From assembly GCA_024699855.1 (NCBI GenBank), contig JAMPIQ010000002.1, positions 1,550,001 to 1,614,000 of the forward strand: a DNA stretch of 64,000 nucleotides. The letters run 5' to 3'. Origin of the DNA: Aphelenchoides besseyi (taxonomy: Eukaryota; Nematoda; Chromadorea; Rhabditida; Aphelenchoididae). This document shows, piece after piece, positions 48,035 to 59,551 of the stretch. A program made the position numbers and the translations under genes. How positions within the stretch are numbered: position 1 is the stretch's first letter; each line of letters opens with the position of its first letter. The notes under the pieces are model-generated. The model ran no database searches. It saw only the letters and a list, made by a program, of their open reading frames with translations, and was not told where the DNA came from.

Positions 48035-48938
48035 TCAACCACGATTCTTCTTCTTTCCGTTGGTTCGTTTGGAATTCTTTTTGGATTTTGCTTTCACTCC
48101 TTTTTTGTTCTGTTTCTTGGACTTCTGACTTCTCGTCTTCTTGTTTCCAGCTTTAGCTTTTCCAGACTTCTTGGTCCTGTTCCCGGATTTCGGTTTCTCT
48201 TCCGCTTCATTGTTTTCTTTTCCTTCTTTCTGATCGTCTTCTGTGCCTTCTTCGCCATCATCCTTACCACCATCATTTTTGCACAAATTGCACGTCTTTG
48301 CACACTTCTCTCGTTTCTCTTCCTCGGTATAATACTCGCTCTTGCAGAACCCGTTCTTGTCCCATTGAGAACATCTAGACTCTACATTATAGAAGTAACG
48401 CAAGCGAAAACTCACGTTGACGATTCATCAGCACACTCTCCGTCATTTTGTTTGCCGTCATCTTGACCACCTTCTTTAGCGTTGTTTGTACCGCCTTGCT
48501 TCTTGCCGCCGCTCTCTTTCTTTTCATTACCATCTTTACAAAAACCGCTAGAAACTTGAAGATAATTGATGTGAAATTGACTACTTACCAAGTTTTAGCA
48601 CAATTCTTCTTCAACGTCTCCTGGAGTTTCGCGTCATTACAATGGTTCTTTGCACGATCACAAGTCTCAACTTTGTCTTTGCACGAGTCGCCGTCTTTTG
48701 ATTTTCTTGACTTCTTTCCTTTGCTCGAACGTTTCTTTCCTTTTGCACGTTGTTTCTTTGACTTTCGATTAAGACCGAAAGTGGATCCTGAATCAGTTGA
48801 GTTGTTGACCATTCCAACGGCTTGAGGTAAATTGCCCGTTTTATTAACTTCGACAACCAATCCATCACTCTCGTTCTCTTCGGAGCTAACACACAAAACG
48901 CAAATGAAGGACAGCAGAATACAAAAGAATGATCGCAT
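48035..48938 (-). CDS. Secreted protein with two ShKT domains and Lys-rich linkers
   Basis: A signal peptide (MRSFFCILLSFICVLCVSS) is followed by a Ser/Lys-rich spacer. The first ShKT domain runs from SCKDKVETCDRAKNHC to CAKTCGFC, spanning an intron near 48584-48545. A Gly/Lys/Asp spacer follows. The second ShKT domain runs from ECADESSTCSQWDKNGFC to CAKTCNLC, spanning an intron near 48420-48378. A strongly basic tail of about 70 residues (many KK, KSK motifs) ends the protein. The six-Cys spacing fits the nematode ShKT (SXC) family. These domains occur in secreted surface or enzyme-associated proteins. The basic tails may bind polyanions; that is inference. Confidence 0.8.
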
Positions 48939-49280
48939 TCTAGAGCATGATAGAAGGAATCGATGAATGTCTTTTATATCATTTCTTTGGTCGCACTTAT
49001 CCTACCAAGTTTGTAGACACCTTCTAACTAGTGGGTGAGTTCTGACGGATCTGAACATCTGCACGTGGGATTTGTTATTATAATTATGAAACAGTTTTGT
49101 GTCGTCCATTCGCCCACTGTTTTGTTTGCACAGATGATCTCGCACCTGCATGCTAGGTTCTCGATTAATTCGGCCAGTTTAATCGATAGACTGTGCATCA
49201 AGAAGAGTTCAATGTCTAACCGAAATTATTAACTTTAATTGTACAACAAAAGATCAGCTTGAGATAAACATCCGAGTTTG

Positions 49281-49544
49281 TTAGTTCGCCATTTTCTGGT
49301 CGTAGATTCTACGCAAATGCTCACCGTAGAAGAAGGAACCGTACAAACTCGGATGTCGCTGATCGTACATGAGCGAGACTCGTGATTTGTACACCGTAGA
49401 AGGAAATGCAACAAAGTGGCCCAAATGACCTGTTATTCGATTCACACACTTCTGAAGTATCTCCACAATATTCCCAGAAAGACTCAAAAAGCACCACCAG
49501 TGAAAAAGAAGTCGGATAAACGCCGCCGTTCTCAGATTCGTCAA
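49281..49544 (-). pseudogene. Probable C-terminal SGNH exon of the interrupted OAC acyltransferase
   Basis: The frame ends MYDQRHPSLYGSFFYGEHLR followed by RIYDQ and a stop. The YDxRHxSxxG arrangement resembles the C-terminal Asp-x-x-His block of SGNH domains that finish nematode OAC proteins. It has the same strand and order as the N-terminal OAC part at 53579-55283, which stops exactly before its SGNH domain. The region 49745-49870 (minus) may hold a further SGNH exon (FFYDCSADPS), but I cannot splice it with confidence. The two parts would be separated by the Helitron-like insertion. Confidence 0.4.
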
Positions 49545-51151
49545 CAGTAGTCTATTACGTAGTGTTCGTAAGAAAAAGTATTTCGAAATCGCGAAAACTT
49601 ATCAATCATCCACCTGTCAATTTCTATTACCTTCGAGCTTCAAAAAACAGGTATTCATTTTGTAAGAAAAATTTCGCGAGAGCATAACCCCTGTGGTTAG
49701 AACACAAACGGCGATGATTGAAATTTCACTGAAATCAGTTGTGATTCTTCGATTAAACTTTTTTTCTCACGTCCACATATTTTGAGCAGTACTGGGATCT
49801 GCCGAACAGTCGTAAAAGAAGTAGAAGAAATTTATATTGTAATCGTTTCGGCACATTGAGCTCAAAAACCAACACATTAATCCTAAGTTTAAAAGTTGGT
49901 TTTACATAGCTCTCACATACCAATACATTAAGTCCATCCCAACATGCATAACAAACTTTCGTTTGCATTCAAATGGTATACCAATTTACTGCCGTTTGAA
50001 ACGAAGGGAGCGATTTAAGTGAGAATTTGAAGGAAGACGAAGATCAGTGTCGAGAAACGTGTGTATCAATAAATTTATGTTTGAGATCTATGATAAGAGG
50101 ACAAATCGGCTTTGCAGACTTAAAATGAAACATTGAAAATTTACTCTTCTTTTTAACTGTTCTCACGGCGAGCTTTGCGGACGGCATTGTATGCCTCTTT
50201 TCTAAAGTCGATATAGAAGGTTGGTTCTGGATCTGATAACTTACTTTTCGGCTGTCATGTTGGCACGACGAGCTTTGCGGGCGGCATTTCTCTTGTCATA
50301 GTATGCACGCCGCCTAAAGTTGAATTAGGTTTGTTTTGAATGAAAAGATTGATTGAGGAAATTATGTGAACTCACTTTGCCAATGTCGACAGTTCGCAGT
50401 AGCAGTGGTGAACTGCGTGCATATGATACGCGAAATAAAGTAAATCTCTTGAACTATATGAACATTTTATTCCATTGAATTTTGCGGAACATTCATATCG
50501 CTGAAAATAACTTTTTATCTTTTATCACTACTTGATAACTTACGGGTACTGATTGCGGCAGATCCAATGCAGTTTCGTTCAACAACGCCGTTTCCCATTG
50601 TGCAACCACGTCATCGTTCATTTGTTGCGTGATGTTTGGGATTATGCTGCGCACGTGACGGTATCCGGTGTTTACTGGTGCATTGTGATGAGCCGCCGCT
50701 TCACTGCCGTTGCGGTAGAATTCGCTCTTGTGCTCCTGCAGCACTCCCTCTCCGAATACCGCTTGCTTAGTCGTATTTACGAACAGTTCCCGCTTTGCAT
50801 CGGTAGAGACGTGGTAGACTTTAAGCATTCGATAGTCGTCGGCAGAAAACGTTTTTTGCCCTTGCCAACTTGCGGTCTTCGGTAGTTGATGTTCGTACCC
50901 ACGGTGACTAATTTCTCGTCCTGCGCATGTTCCGACGTAAGCGGTTGCCCGTTTCAAACGGGTCAATTTGAGCGGATCGGAGTCGTTCATTGCACGTGCC
51001 TTCATGAATTTGTCGTTACAAACTATGATGTACATATAGGCGCCGAAAAATTGAGTTGAGAAACGTTCCTTGTCGTCCGCCTTCGGAAAACAACGTTGAA
51101 CGAGAGCCGACTGAAAATTGCAGCTGCGATTGGAAGATAATGCGGAACATA

Positions 51152-52824
51152 CAGGGTGGGGCAAAATGAACTCCCGTCGGTTTTTTCGCAATAACTCTTT
51201 TGTCGATGATTTTTTTCTGAACAAGTTATACATTTTCTTGGTCCCTATGGTCCCCATTTTCAAATGGAAACAAAATTGAAATTTTGAAAATTTGAAAAAA
51301 TTTCACCTTAATCCCCTCTTTGGTCCAATTTTGTCGATCTTGACCATGTTCGGTTTTCTTTGTTTTTGTCTGCAATGACTTACACGGTCGTTCAAAAAGC
51401 TGCATTTTTGCGAATTTTCATCGAAGAACATTATGATTATTGGAAGTTTCAAAGTCGAGTTCGTCGCGAAGTTCAAAATGGTCAAGCTCGAGTTCCCGAT
51501 ATGAAAACAATCAAATCATGGGATGAAATGCTTCGGACTACGGGAAATCTTCATGGACAAAGAGGAAAGAACAAACCAAAGTGCGTTAACAAACTCACTT
51601 TTCAAATTTTGATTTGTTCTTCTTTTTAAGACAAGTTCGTTCTGAAGAAGCAATTGCTGATGTTCGTGATGCTTTCACTGCCAATCCGCATCTTTCCACC
51701 CGCCGCAATCCTTTTGTTTCAAGCACCAATAATGACGAAGAAATGGACGTTTCAACCTCCTCAATGTCCAGAAGAACATTGGGACGAATTCTGAAAGACG
51801 ATTTGAAGTTTCGACCTTATCATCTTCAAATGGCGCACGCACTCAACGAACCCGATCATGATGCACGAATCGATTTTGCTCGAGGTGAATTGGAGCGACA
51901 AACGGCAGATCCCGCTCGTCTGTCAAACCTCGTGTTTACAGACGAGGCCCACTTTCATCTCGATGGGGGAGTGAATCGGCAAGATTGGATCATGTGGGCG
52001 GATGAAAACCCGCATTGGTTCGATGTTCGTCGACTTCATCCTCTCAAGTTGTCTGTGTGGATGGACGTTGGCGTTGAAGGAGTCGTTGGGCCCTTTTTTT
52101 GGAAACCGGAAGGTACCGAAAGAGGAATCAATGCCCAATGGATGCAACGAACGCTCGAAAATTTAGTGATTCCAGAGTTGCAAACTTGGCCACATTTCGA
52201 TGACCTTGTTTTTCAACAAGACGGTGCTCCACCGCATATTGGAAATAACGTTCTTGCAGTGCTTGATCGTTTTTTTCCAAATCGATGGATAGCCCGTGGA
52301 ACCCGACAACACCCGGCTCCTGTTGCGTGGCCTCCTCGGAGTCCCGACCTCAATTGGATGGATTATTCCATTTGGGGGTTCATGAAGAGCCGGATATTCC
52401 ATCGGGATCAGCCGCTAGTCACTCTTGAGGAACTAAGAGCAGCAATCGTGGAAGTTGCCAACGATCTTCGACAAAATCGCGCAATGAGAGAACGAATTGC
52501 GGCCAGTTTTCCTCGTCGTCTTCATCAATGCTTGGAACGTGAAGGCGGCCAAATGGAAATCCGTTAATCATTTGTTTTTGTTGTTAATTTGTTAATCAAA
52601 CGCTTCAAATTTAAACATTCAAAGCTGTTTTAAACAGATCGACAAAATTGGACCAAAGAGGGGATTAAGGTGAAATTTTTTCAAATTTTCAAAATTTCAA
52701 TTTTGTTTCCATTTGAAAATGGGGACCATAGGGACCAAGAAAATGTATAACTTGTTCAGAAAAAAATCATCGATAAAAAAGTTATTCGCAAAAAACCGAC
52801 GGGAGCTCATTTTGCCCCACCCTG
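51152..52824 (+). mobile_element. Mariner-superfamily element with 189-b inverted repeats
   Basis: TA duplications lie at 51150-51151 and 52825-52826. Inverted repeats 51152-51340 and 52636-52824 are nearly identical, beginning CAGGGTGGGGCAAAATGA. A single transposase gene lies between them. It sits inside the zinc-finger gene in the minus-strand Helitron-like insertion. Confidence 0.92.
51375..52567 (+). CDS. Tc1/mariner-superfamily transposase with third catalytic Asp
   Basis: The start at 51375 (MTYTVVQKAAFLRIF) opens a helix-turn-helix-like N-terminus. An intron at about 51581-51629 joins it to the main exon, which is open to TAA at 52567. Catalytic motifs: FTDEAHFHLDG, FQQDGAPPH, PPRSPDLNWMDYSIW. 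If the Asp of NWMD is the third carboxylate, 46 residues separate it from the second, so the type would be near DD46D; with the Asp of SPD it is 41. Total about 380 residues with no frameshift, so possibly still functional. It would recognise the long terminal repeats. Confidence 0.85.
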
Positions 52825-53366
52825 TACGTTTTGAAGGCCATCTGGAAGTCGGAAGTGAGCTTCGATTTGAGCCTGATCGATCTCTTCGTCTTGACCGACT
52901 TCATCGTCGGAATCTTCAGACGAATAGTATTCGGCGTCGGTTGACAGAGCATCTAAAATTTCCTATTCGGATAGTGGTTTAAATCTTATGTCGTATTAAC
53001 TACTTACTTGGTTGGTTTTGGTGGGTCCGGGTTGAGCTCCGAATTGTTGGGCTGGCGGCCGAACCGTTTTTTGAGCAACCTTAAAACGTACAGTAATAAC
53101 GTTTATTTAAATGGGGTAGAAAAGGAAAAGACTCACCGTATGTTCAGCGTTTTTAGCAGCTTCGATCTCGACAGGCGGAACGTACGGAGCAGGCGATCGG
53201 ATCAATTGGGCGCGCTCCTCGCTGAACAGATCGCCGAGAAGCATGTCGTCGTCCACCAACTCGTTCGCGTTCTCCATTGTTGTTCTTGGAAAGCAGACGA
53301 AGAAAGAGTGAGAATAAACCGAATTTCGTTCGAAACGAAAATATGAAAAGTGATCGAATCGGCCGG

Positions 53367-53374
53367 CTTTTATA
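53367..53374 (-). promoter_or_regulatory. TATAAAAG box of the interrupted zinc-finger gene
   Basis: TATAAAAG on the minus strand, about 95 b before the ATG at 53277. It is the same octamer as in the accessory genes of Helitron units 1-3. Confidence 0.5.
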
Positions 53375-53578
53375 GTCGGCAGGTTGGCAAAAATTTGCAT
53401 TGAATCTTATTGATTGCGTTTTTTGCGGTTGATTGAAGAGATTGAAGAGAGAAGAGTAAACAGAGAGTTAATTAGCATGAATCGCACTCTGTTTTTATTC
53501 GAAAATAAACGCGGAGAAAATCGGTCGCACACAGACAGACAGACAAACTGTTCTAGCTTTTTTGGTTTGGATGGAGGA

Positions 53579-55283
53579 TTAGAATGTTAAGCAAGTACCC
53601 AGAACTACGATGTGTTTGGTCCCATTGCCTCTGATTGTACACGAATTATTCCTCAAGCTGCCGCCGCCAACGTAGCTGCTCGGCAGTTGTTCTTTCTCTT
53701 CGCAATACCACAAATTCAATGCCGCCGGATAGAACATCTGATTGTAGAATATTTGCTCATCGACAGTCAAATTCAATGGCGACGATTTGGAGTGTTCGTA
53801 GAGTTGAATCGCTTTGTTCATCACATGTTCCGGGTTTTCAATTTCAAACTCTTTCTCAATCTAAACACCGTTATTGAAGAGCTAAAACATAAACTTACAT
53901 CCAAGTTTATTTCTTTTGTTTTCAAGTACAAGAGTGTGAGACCGATTGCAACGTAAAGACCAGAAATCAGCAACAACAAAGTCGACCACTTGGTGATACG
54001 TGGATTCAAATTCTTGAACGTGCACTCCATCATCCAACCGACCAAAATCGATGCAGCGATCAAAACGATTCCAACAACCACAAGAATGTTGACTTCTTTG
54101 TAAATCAAGATAATAAACTCGTAGTCATAGTACTTGAACAGCATGAAATGAACCAAGTAGACGGAATAACTGATATCTCCGATGGCCACAACCAGCGAAT
54201 TGCTTAGCAGAACGCTCGTTTCCGAGACACCGATAATCAAAGTCGTAATTCTAACGATTGTCAGACGATTCACAGCTTTTCGATTACTCAATGGCGAGTA
54301 AAGTACAAAAAGTAACAACAGAGGCAACATCATTCCGATCAGTTTAAGAGCCCACCGAAAACAAGAGACTGCAATTCCCGATTCTTGTACTTTCGATGTC
54401 TCGATTTTGCCGTTTTCTTCGTCTACCAATTCAAGGTAGTTTCTAGGTTGATGTTCAACAATTTTCTGTAAGTAGAAAGCTAAAACTCTCGATTACGTTC
54501 TTCAAGAACAAAGTACCTGTGAAGCCACTCATAAACTGCCACAATCGATTATATGTAGCTATGTGTTCGGCGTCTTTTCGTGAATAAATTTGTGTATAAA
54601 ACGAACTCGTTGCAATTGCAATGATCACGAGTAGTTGCAGCGAAACCGCAAGTTGATGAAGAAGCAGGATAAGAAACGGTACAATCAAATATAACTGCAA
54701 TTCGACACTCAAAGACCACAAATGTACGAAAAATTGGTATCCTTCTGAGACCTATCATTAACTGTGAATCACTGACAATTAACTTTCACGTGCCTCAACA
54801 AAGTAATTTTGATGATCGTTGTTCGGAACATTAGATAAGAAGAGCAGCGGCTTGGACAGTTCTTTGCGAAGATCGCGGTAATCAGTTGGACTAATGAAGA
54901 AAACTGCAAGCAAAAGAAAACAGAAAATTACAAACAAATAAGTCGGGATTATTCGTTTGGTACGTCGGAAGTAAAAGTCTCCAATGTTGACCATTGAAAG
55001 TGGAGCTTTCGCATTCAACAGCAAGCACATTAGAAAGCCGGAGATCACGAAGAAACTAAACTAACAATCTTCTGTTTGTTTGACTGTAACCTACATGTCC
55101 ACCCCGAGATATCCCTGAGCAAATTGGTTACTAGAAGCGTGGAAAAGCAGAACCGCGAGAATGGCAACGGCCCTCAGACCTTGAAGATTCGTCTGCCATG
55201 AGTGGGAAGCTGAACTTAATGGTTAGATGTTAACGTTCGTGATTACCTGATTTACTGCTATTAAGAGTTGTTGTTGCAGCCAT
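53579..55283 (-). CDS. OAC-type membrane O-acyltransferase (acyltransferase-3 domain), truncated before SGNH
   Basis: The ATG at 55283 is followed by NLQGLRAVAILAVLLFHA, the typical acyltransferase-3 start with its catalytic-type His. Then come FFVISGFLM, YFRRTKRIIPTYL, HLWSLSVELQLYLIVPFL and about ten hydrophobic helices, ending GDISYSVYLVHF. Introns lie near 55249-55218, 55095-55061, 54795-54752, 54533-54471 and 53899-53862. The C-terminal part reaches NGTKHIVVLG, where the SGNH domain would begin (GNS motif), and stops four codons later at 53579, one base outside the Helitron-like terminus. The enzyme would acylate a carbohydrate or lipid in a membrane. Without the SGNH domain it is probably impaired. 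The remainder may lie at 49281-49544. Confidence 0.8.
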
Positions 55284-57965
55284 TGGATTTTTTTAAATTC
55301 TAGGAAGAAAAACTAAAAACGACGATTTCATTCGCTTCGAGTGTCTGCGTCAAATTTCCGTGTTGCGCAGTTGAATCAGATAAAGATTTAGATTTGAGAA
55401 CTAAAATCATAGATTAATGTCAAAAAATGTGCAGCTCCAATAACCCCAAGATCACAGTTGTTCTTCATATCATGAGATTGTTGGACTTCTGAGGTCGATC
55501 GGAAGTTTTTTTGGTTTACAAGTTGGTTGTTGAACATCAAATTTCTGTTGACAAGCAGATAACATGTCTACTGCTCGTTCTAATCAATTATTCGAGAGCA
55601 ACTGCAATGTTACGTAAACGAACATTCTTTTGGTGTCAAGAGCTTCTACAGTAATTTCGCATTCACGATTCCTGGAAACGCAGTTTTCTTGTAATGGAAT
55701 GATCATTCTCAGTTCTGCGTATTACATCAAGGACCAACGTACGTTCCTAATTTAATACAGATGTCAAGTCGGGCGCCGTCCGATTGTCATCTTCGCTTTC
55801 CATCAAGAAGACGTTTCGGGAGTTCACGTGGATTCTCATCGTTTGAATGGTCCCCGATGTGAATGAGAGAGCGAATGACTTCCGCGTCCCTTACGTTTTG
55901 ATAAAGTGGACAGAAACGATTTTTGATTTCTGCATCTCGCACAAAAGACGTTCCCACTTAACTTCGCTTAATTATCCAATTCATCTGCTCGACTGGGTGA
56001 ATAAGCTCAATCAATGTTTCAAAGTTTCCGAGCATTAAGTGGTCCCTTTGCTTTAACGCATCGTAAGGAAGTTATCTTCGGCAGATACGAAGTCAATAAT
56101 CGTTGAGTTATGGGCCCCGGCTCTTCACAAAAACCAAAGATTTTTGAGCTCTTGACTAAAACGTCGTAGTTTATGTTTACGAGGTCACATCATCCATTGC
56201 ATATCGTCGCTGTTCTCACGACTCAAACTTTTGTCTTTATCAAACGATGCGTTCTCGGAACTCTAAGCCCCGGGCCATTTGTATGACATTCGGAGAATTA
56301 ATTCACTTAAACACTGTGACTTAGACTCGAAATAACCACTTGGTTTGTTCACTGTTCCTCCTTGTTAACGTTTACCACTGGGTCGAATTCCAAGTTCAAT
56401 ATCCGACCCAGTGAACTTGACAAGTGATCCGTGAATTGTTTCTTTACGATAGTCAATCACAATTTCTTGTTTTGTCGCGACTTTACATTTCTCACGTCAA
56501 TCATTCGCCGGGACTTTTGAGCTTCTTTCTCATAACCCTCGGGAGTTTTATTCAGCATCGGAGTTCCTTATTCGCTTTCTTCTGAGCTCCATTGCTATGC
56601 ACTTTGACGTTACTAATCGAATCGAAGGCCTCCAATTTCTATTCGGCTACAAAAGACAGTTCGACTTTTGAACTCTCGTGTTTTTGTTGTTTGCAAGTCA
56701 TCCAAGAGTTGTCTTCGAACGCTTTCGATTTCTGAACATACAAACGGAAATTCGATTTTCTACGTAGTTTGACCAAAATGCAAAATGACGGCCAGAAATT
56801 TGCGTGTTCCTATTCAGTCTACGGGTGTCCATTCAAATAATGTGCGCAACTTCTTGTGGCTCTCAACTTCCGTGATTGCTGAATGAGTAGGCAGACAAAT
56901 TTGGCTAATTCACGTCTTCTGATTCTGATATTCGTTCCGCCTTTCCCTTCGGTTATTACGCGTGCCAAGTACTCGACTTTGCAGGTGCTCGTAGGGTACA
57001 ATTACTGGAGCTTCTCTTGTGCAAATGAAAGTGTTTTTTGGTCGTTGGACTTGTACCTTCATCCTGTTTATGAGATTAACAAATTCACCTGGAAACCACT
57101 TTCATGTTCCCGAACTGTGCTCACATCCATTAAGTACTTCCTTCAGCACGTACATTCAACTGCACGTGTCGGCTGTTAATCTTCTTTGCGATTCTCGTAC
57201 CCATTTTTGTACAAAAACGAAGAACAGGTTCCCACAGCCGACAGTAGAAGTCTCTCACCACTACACGCTCATCAAAATTTAATCTTTGTCCCATCTTCTC
57301 TGACGTTAATTCCAACGTGCAATTCAACGGATTTCCGTCGTCGAATTCGATCTCCACGGCGCCTAATGGATTGACGTTCAGACCTCGAATGGCCAAACAA
57401 ACCGAAATCCAAAACCCCTTACTTGTCTCTCTCTGATGGGCGGAGCCTGAGGACATAAACGGCACGTTAAGAAGAGCTCACGACTTTCATGGCTCAAATG
57501 TTTTTCCCGTCTGTCGTGTCAAGTGTTTAAAAATACTCGATGGTCATAACTTCTGCTTTTAACCCGGGGCCTTTGGAATCAAATTCGCTGGTCATAAGCC
57601 GAAACTCTCACCACCATTCACGAATGAAACTGCTCGCTTTTTCGTTCCGGGCCATTGAATTTCGGTTGAAATGAAGTGGGAAACGGAGTGAACGGTTTGG
57701 GGTTCTTTTTACGTAACAAGTGGCCTTCAGAATTATGGCAACTGGAGGATCGAATTGTCGTTTCCATCGTATGTTTGCTAGTTCGGTAATTAAGTTCGTT
57801 TGCACTTTGAGTGCAGAGAACGAGGTCTGTGCTTATAGTGTGTGAACCGAAGAGTCTTTACAATATCCAACAACCAAGTGGGCGAAGGAGATTCGATTTT
57901 CGCGTGCAATTGAATTTTGCGACAATACAAAACCGCGTGTCTATTGAATTCTTGTATTCAGAAAA
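55284..57965. other. Long stretch with no supportable gene
   Basis: No exon chain with domains was found on either strand. A 111-codon minus frame at 57130-57465 is the longest, but without signals I recognise. The base composition is slightly richer in CG and TCG words than the flanks. It could contain distal regulatory sequence or decayed DNA. Confidence 0.4.
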
Positions 57966-58705
57966 ATGAGCACCGAAATCAACTCGAAACCGAAGACTCC
58001 GTTAGCCGAGGCCGAAAGCCAATACTTGGAAGAGTTGGAGGAGCGACGAAACGAGTGTTGTTGTGGATTGCACGTCCAAACCGGATCTCTGATCATCGGA
58101 ATCATCGGAGTCGTTGGATCGTTGGTTGTCATCTCAGTTGCCGCCTATTTCCTTTGGTTCGTTCAACTGGCTCTAGCGGTCCTCATCCTACTGCTCTACG
58201 TTGGAGTGATCGTTGCAGCGCAATGCAAGAAGCCACGAATGTTCATTCCGTTTCTTATTGTCAACGTAAGTTACCATTGAACTCATTTCAGATCCATTTT
58301 CTTTGATTTTAGTTCATGTTAGTCATGTTCTACGGTTTCTTCTACATCGTCTCTCTCTTCTTCCTTCTACTCGACTTGTTCTCGACTCTGAGTCAAGACG
58401 ATTACTATCAGTATGTGCCGGTCGATCAAATGCACGGAACAAGTGAGTTTGAACTTCTAACCCGTGTGCTCAACTAACCCATTTGTTATTATTAAGGAAT
58501 CGATTATTCAGCCGTGCGTTGGTTTACGTTCATTCAAATGATCGGCATTTTGGTTTCCTTGGTCATTCAAATGTACTTCGAAACAATCGTTTACCGGGCG
58601 TATCGTCGAATGGTCGAAGAGATGACTGGAATTCCATCGTCTCGCACGTTTCACACCCTAAAACAATCATCGTACAAGCGTGGACCTCCGGAGTTTGCTG
58701 TTTAG
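57966..58705 (+). CDS. Four-transmembrane protein, LAPTM/nematode tetraspanning type
   Basis: Three exons (introns near 58267-58312 and 58442-58497) give about 210 residues. A cytosolic Glu-rich leader is followed by NECCCGLHVQTGSLIIG, which resembles the CCxxxHxxTG start of LAPTM-like and related nematode four-helix proteins. Four hydrophobic helices follow, with a short loop (DDYYQYVPVDQ) between helices 3 and 4. The tail ends in a YKRGPPEF stretch. Family members lie in late endosomal or lysosomal membranes; location and partner are inferred. No frameshift. Confidence 0.65.
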
Positions 58706-59551
58706 AATCGTTTCTATCATAATATGGATATCTTTCATGCATTAGCAGTGAATCTATGAATTCGTATTTACATCTTAGCCAAAAACTTGAATCTCGGTTT
58801 AAGTTGTGTCGTCTATTTAACGTTATTTATTTCACATATCCGTTTGGTATTTTTAATTTTGTACATTTGAAAATTGAATAAACGATTGGGACAAACGCTA
58901 ATCGACGCACAAGCTCAACATACTCTTTAGATGCTCTGTGAACGCACTTGAAAGCAAATGAACTCTCCGGTCAGGTTCTCACATTAATTTAAAGATATGA
59001 ACACGTTTTTGGTACCTTAAAAAAATGAAATCACGCGACGGAAAGCTTACCAATGATGTTACACCAATGGTTAGTTAATCAACTTACCGTTCTCTTAAAG
59101 TACAAGAACAAATAACATCAGAGGTAACCAAATTTTCTGTACTTATATTTGTGTTTAATCAAATTGAAAGGTCGCGTGAGTTCGGAAATTGAACACATTT
59201 AGCGAAAAAGAATCTGAGACTCGACAGTTACTTGAGAATTTGACCGTAGAGTTCATTCGTGTTATCCTTCTGTTTGTTCGTCGCAAATCACAACCACAAA
59301 CAAAGAAACAATCTTCTTCTAGAATTGCCCACAAAACAGTCAACACAGGAAATAGTTGAGAGAGTGGCGTTTGAACAGAAAGTTCGGTTTATTTCCGTAC
59401 ACTAAAATGAAATTATTTGGTTAGGTGCGTCTTTCCGTTTCAGTGACAATGACGCATGATCTAAAAAACAGCTCAAAAGTTGGAGTTCATTGGTAGTGCT
59501 CGTTGTTCTGTTAATTACAAGCGTTTACAGTCACTGGGTCCCGAGTTGTAT
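58706..59551. other. Intergenic
   Basis: An AATAAA-like signal follows the four-helix gene near 58877. No further coding structure was seen. Confidence 0.45.

Larger units (their letters stand above)
50149..53277 (-). pseudogene. Helitron-associated zinc-finger protein, interrupted by a mariner element
   Basis: The ATG at 53277 opens exons with an acidic N-terminus (MENANELVDDDMLLGD), then PAQQFGAQPGPTKTNQ, then an Asp/Glu-rich exon ending LPDGLQNV at the mariner junction. Beyond the insertion (51149 downward) the same frame continues CSALSSNRSC, FFGAYMYIIVCND, YRHVRSIIPNITQQ. A C-terminal part with a Cys/His cluster (YECSAKFNGIKCSY...YHMHAVHH) and two KAYNAxRKARRxN-like basic repeats follows. 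Introns are near 50544-50502, 50375-50315 and 50248-50205. The frame is in phase on both sides of the TA target. Its globular part and finger align with the protein at 43281-44953. Basic NAARKARR repeats are common in transposon proteins. The function is unknown. Confidence 0.6.
50149..53578 (-). mobile_element. Older Helitron-like insertion on the minus strand
   Basis: The right edge at 53578 reads, on the minus strand, TCCTCCATCC then a run of A, then TTTGTCTGTCTGTCTG and CGACCGATTTTC. It is preceded by host A. It shares the order of motifs with the 5' ends of units 1-3 (TC start, A-run, TCTGTCTGTC, CGACCGATT, TTTATTTTCGAAT). It contains the interrupted zinc-finger gene but no Rep/helicase, so it would be non-autonomous. 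The left (3') end was not found; the start coordinate is the end of the gene inside it. Confidence 0.5.

Noticed and set aside
50493..51263. 256-codon minus-strand frame starting inside the mariner repeat
   Set aside because: The first about 38 residues are the translated inverted repeat; the same residues appear at the other end (52713 onward). The real gene continues upstream of the element.
52713..52982. 89-codon plus frame at the right end of the mariner element
   Set aside because: It is the mirror of the same repeat translation running into antisense of the zinc-finger gene.
57130..57465. 111-codon minus frame in the long empty stretch
   Set aside because: No domain, no splice partners and no promoter-like context; it could be chance.
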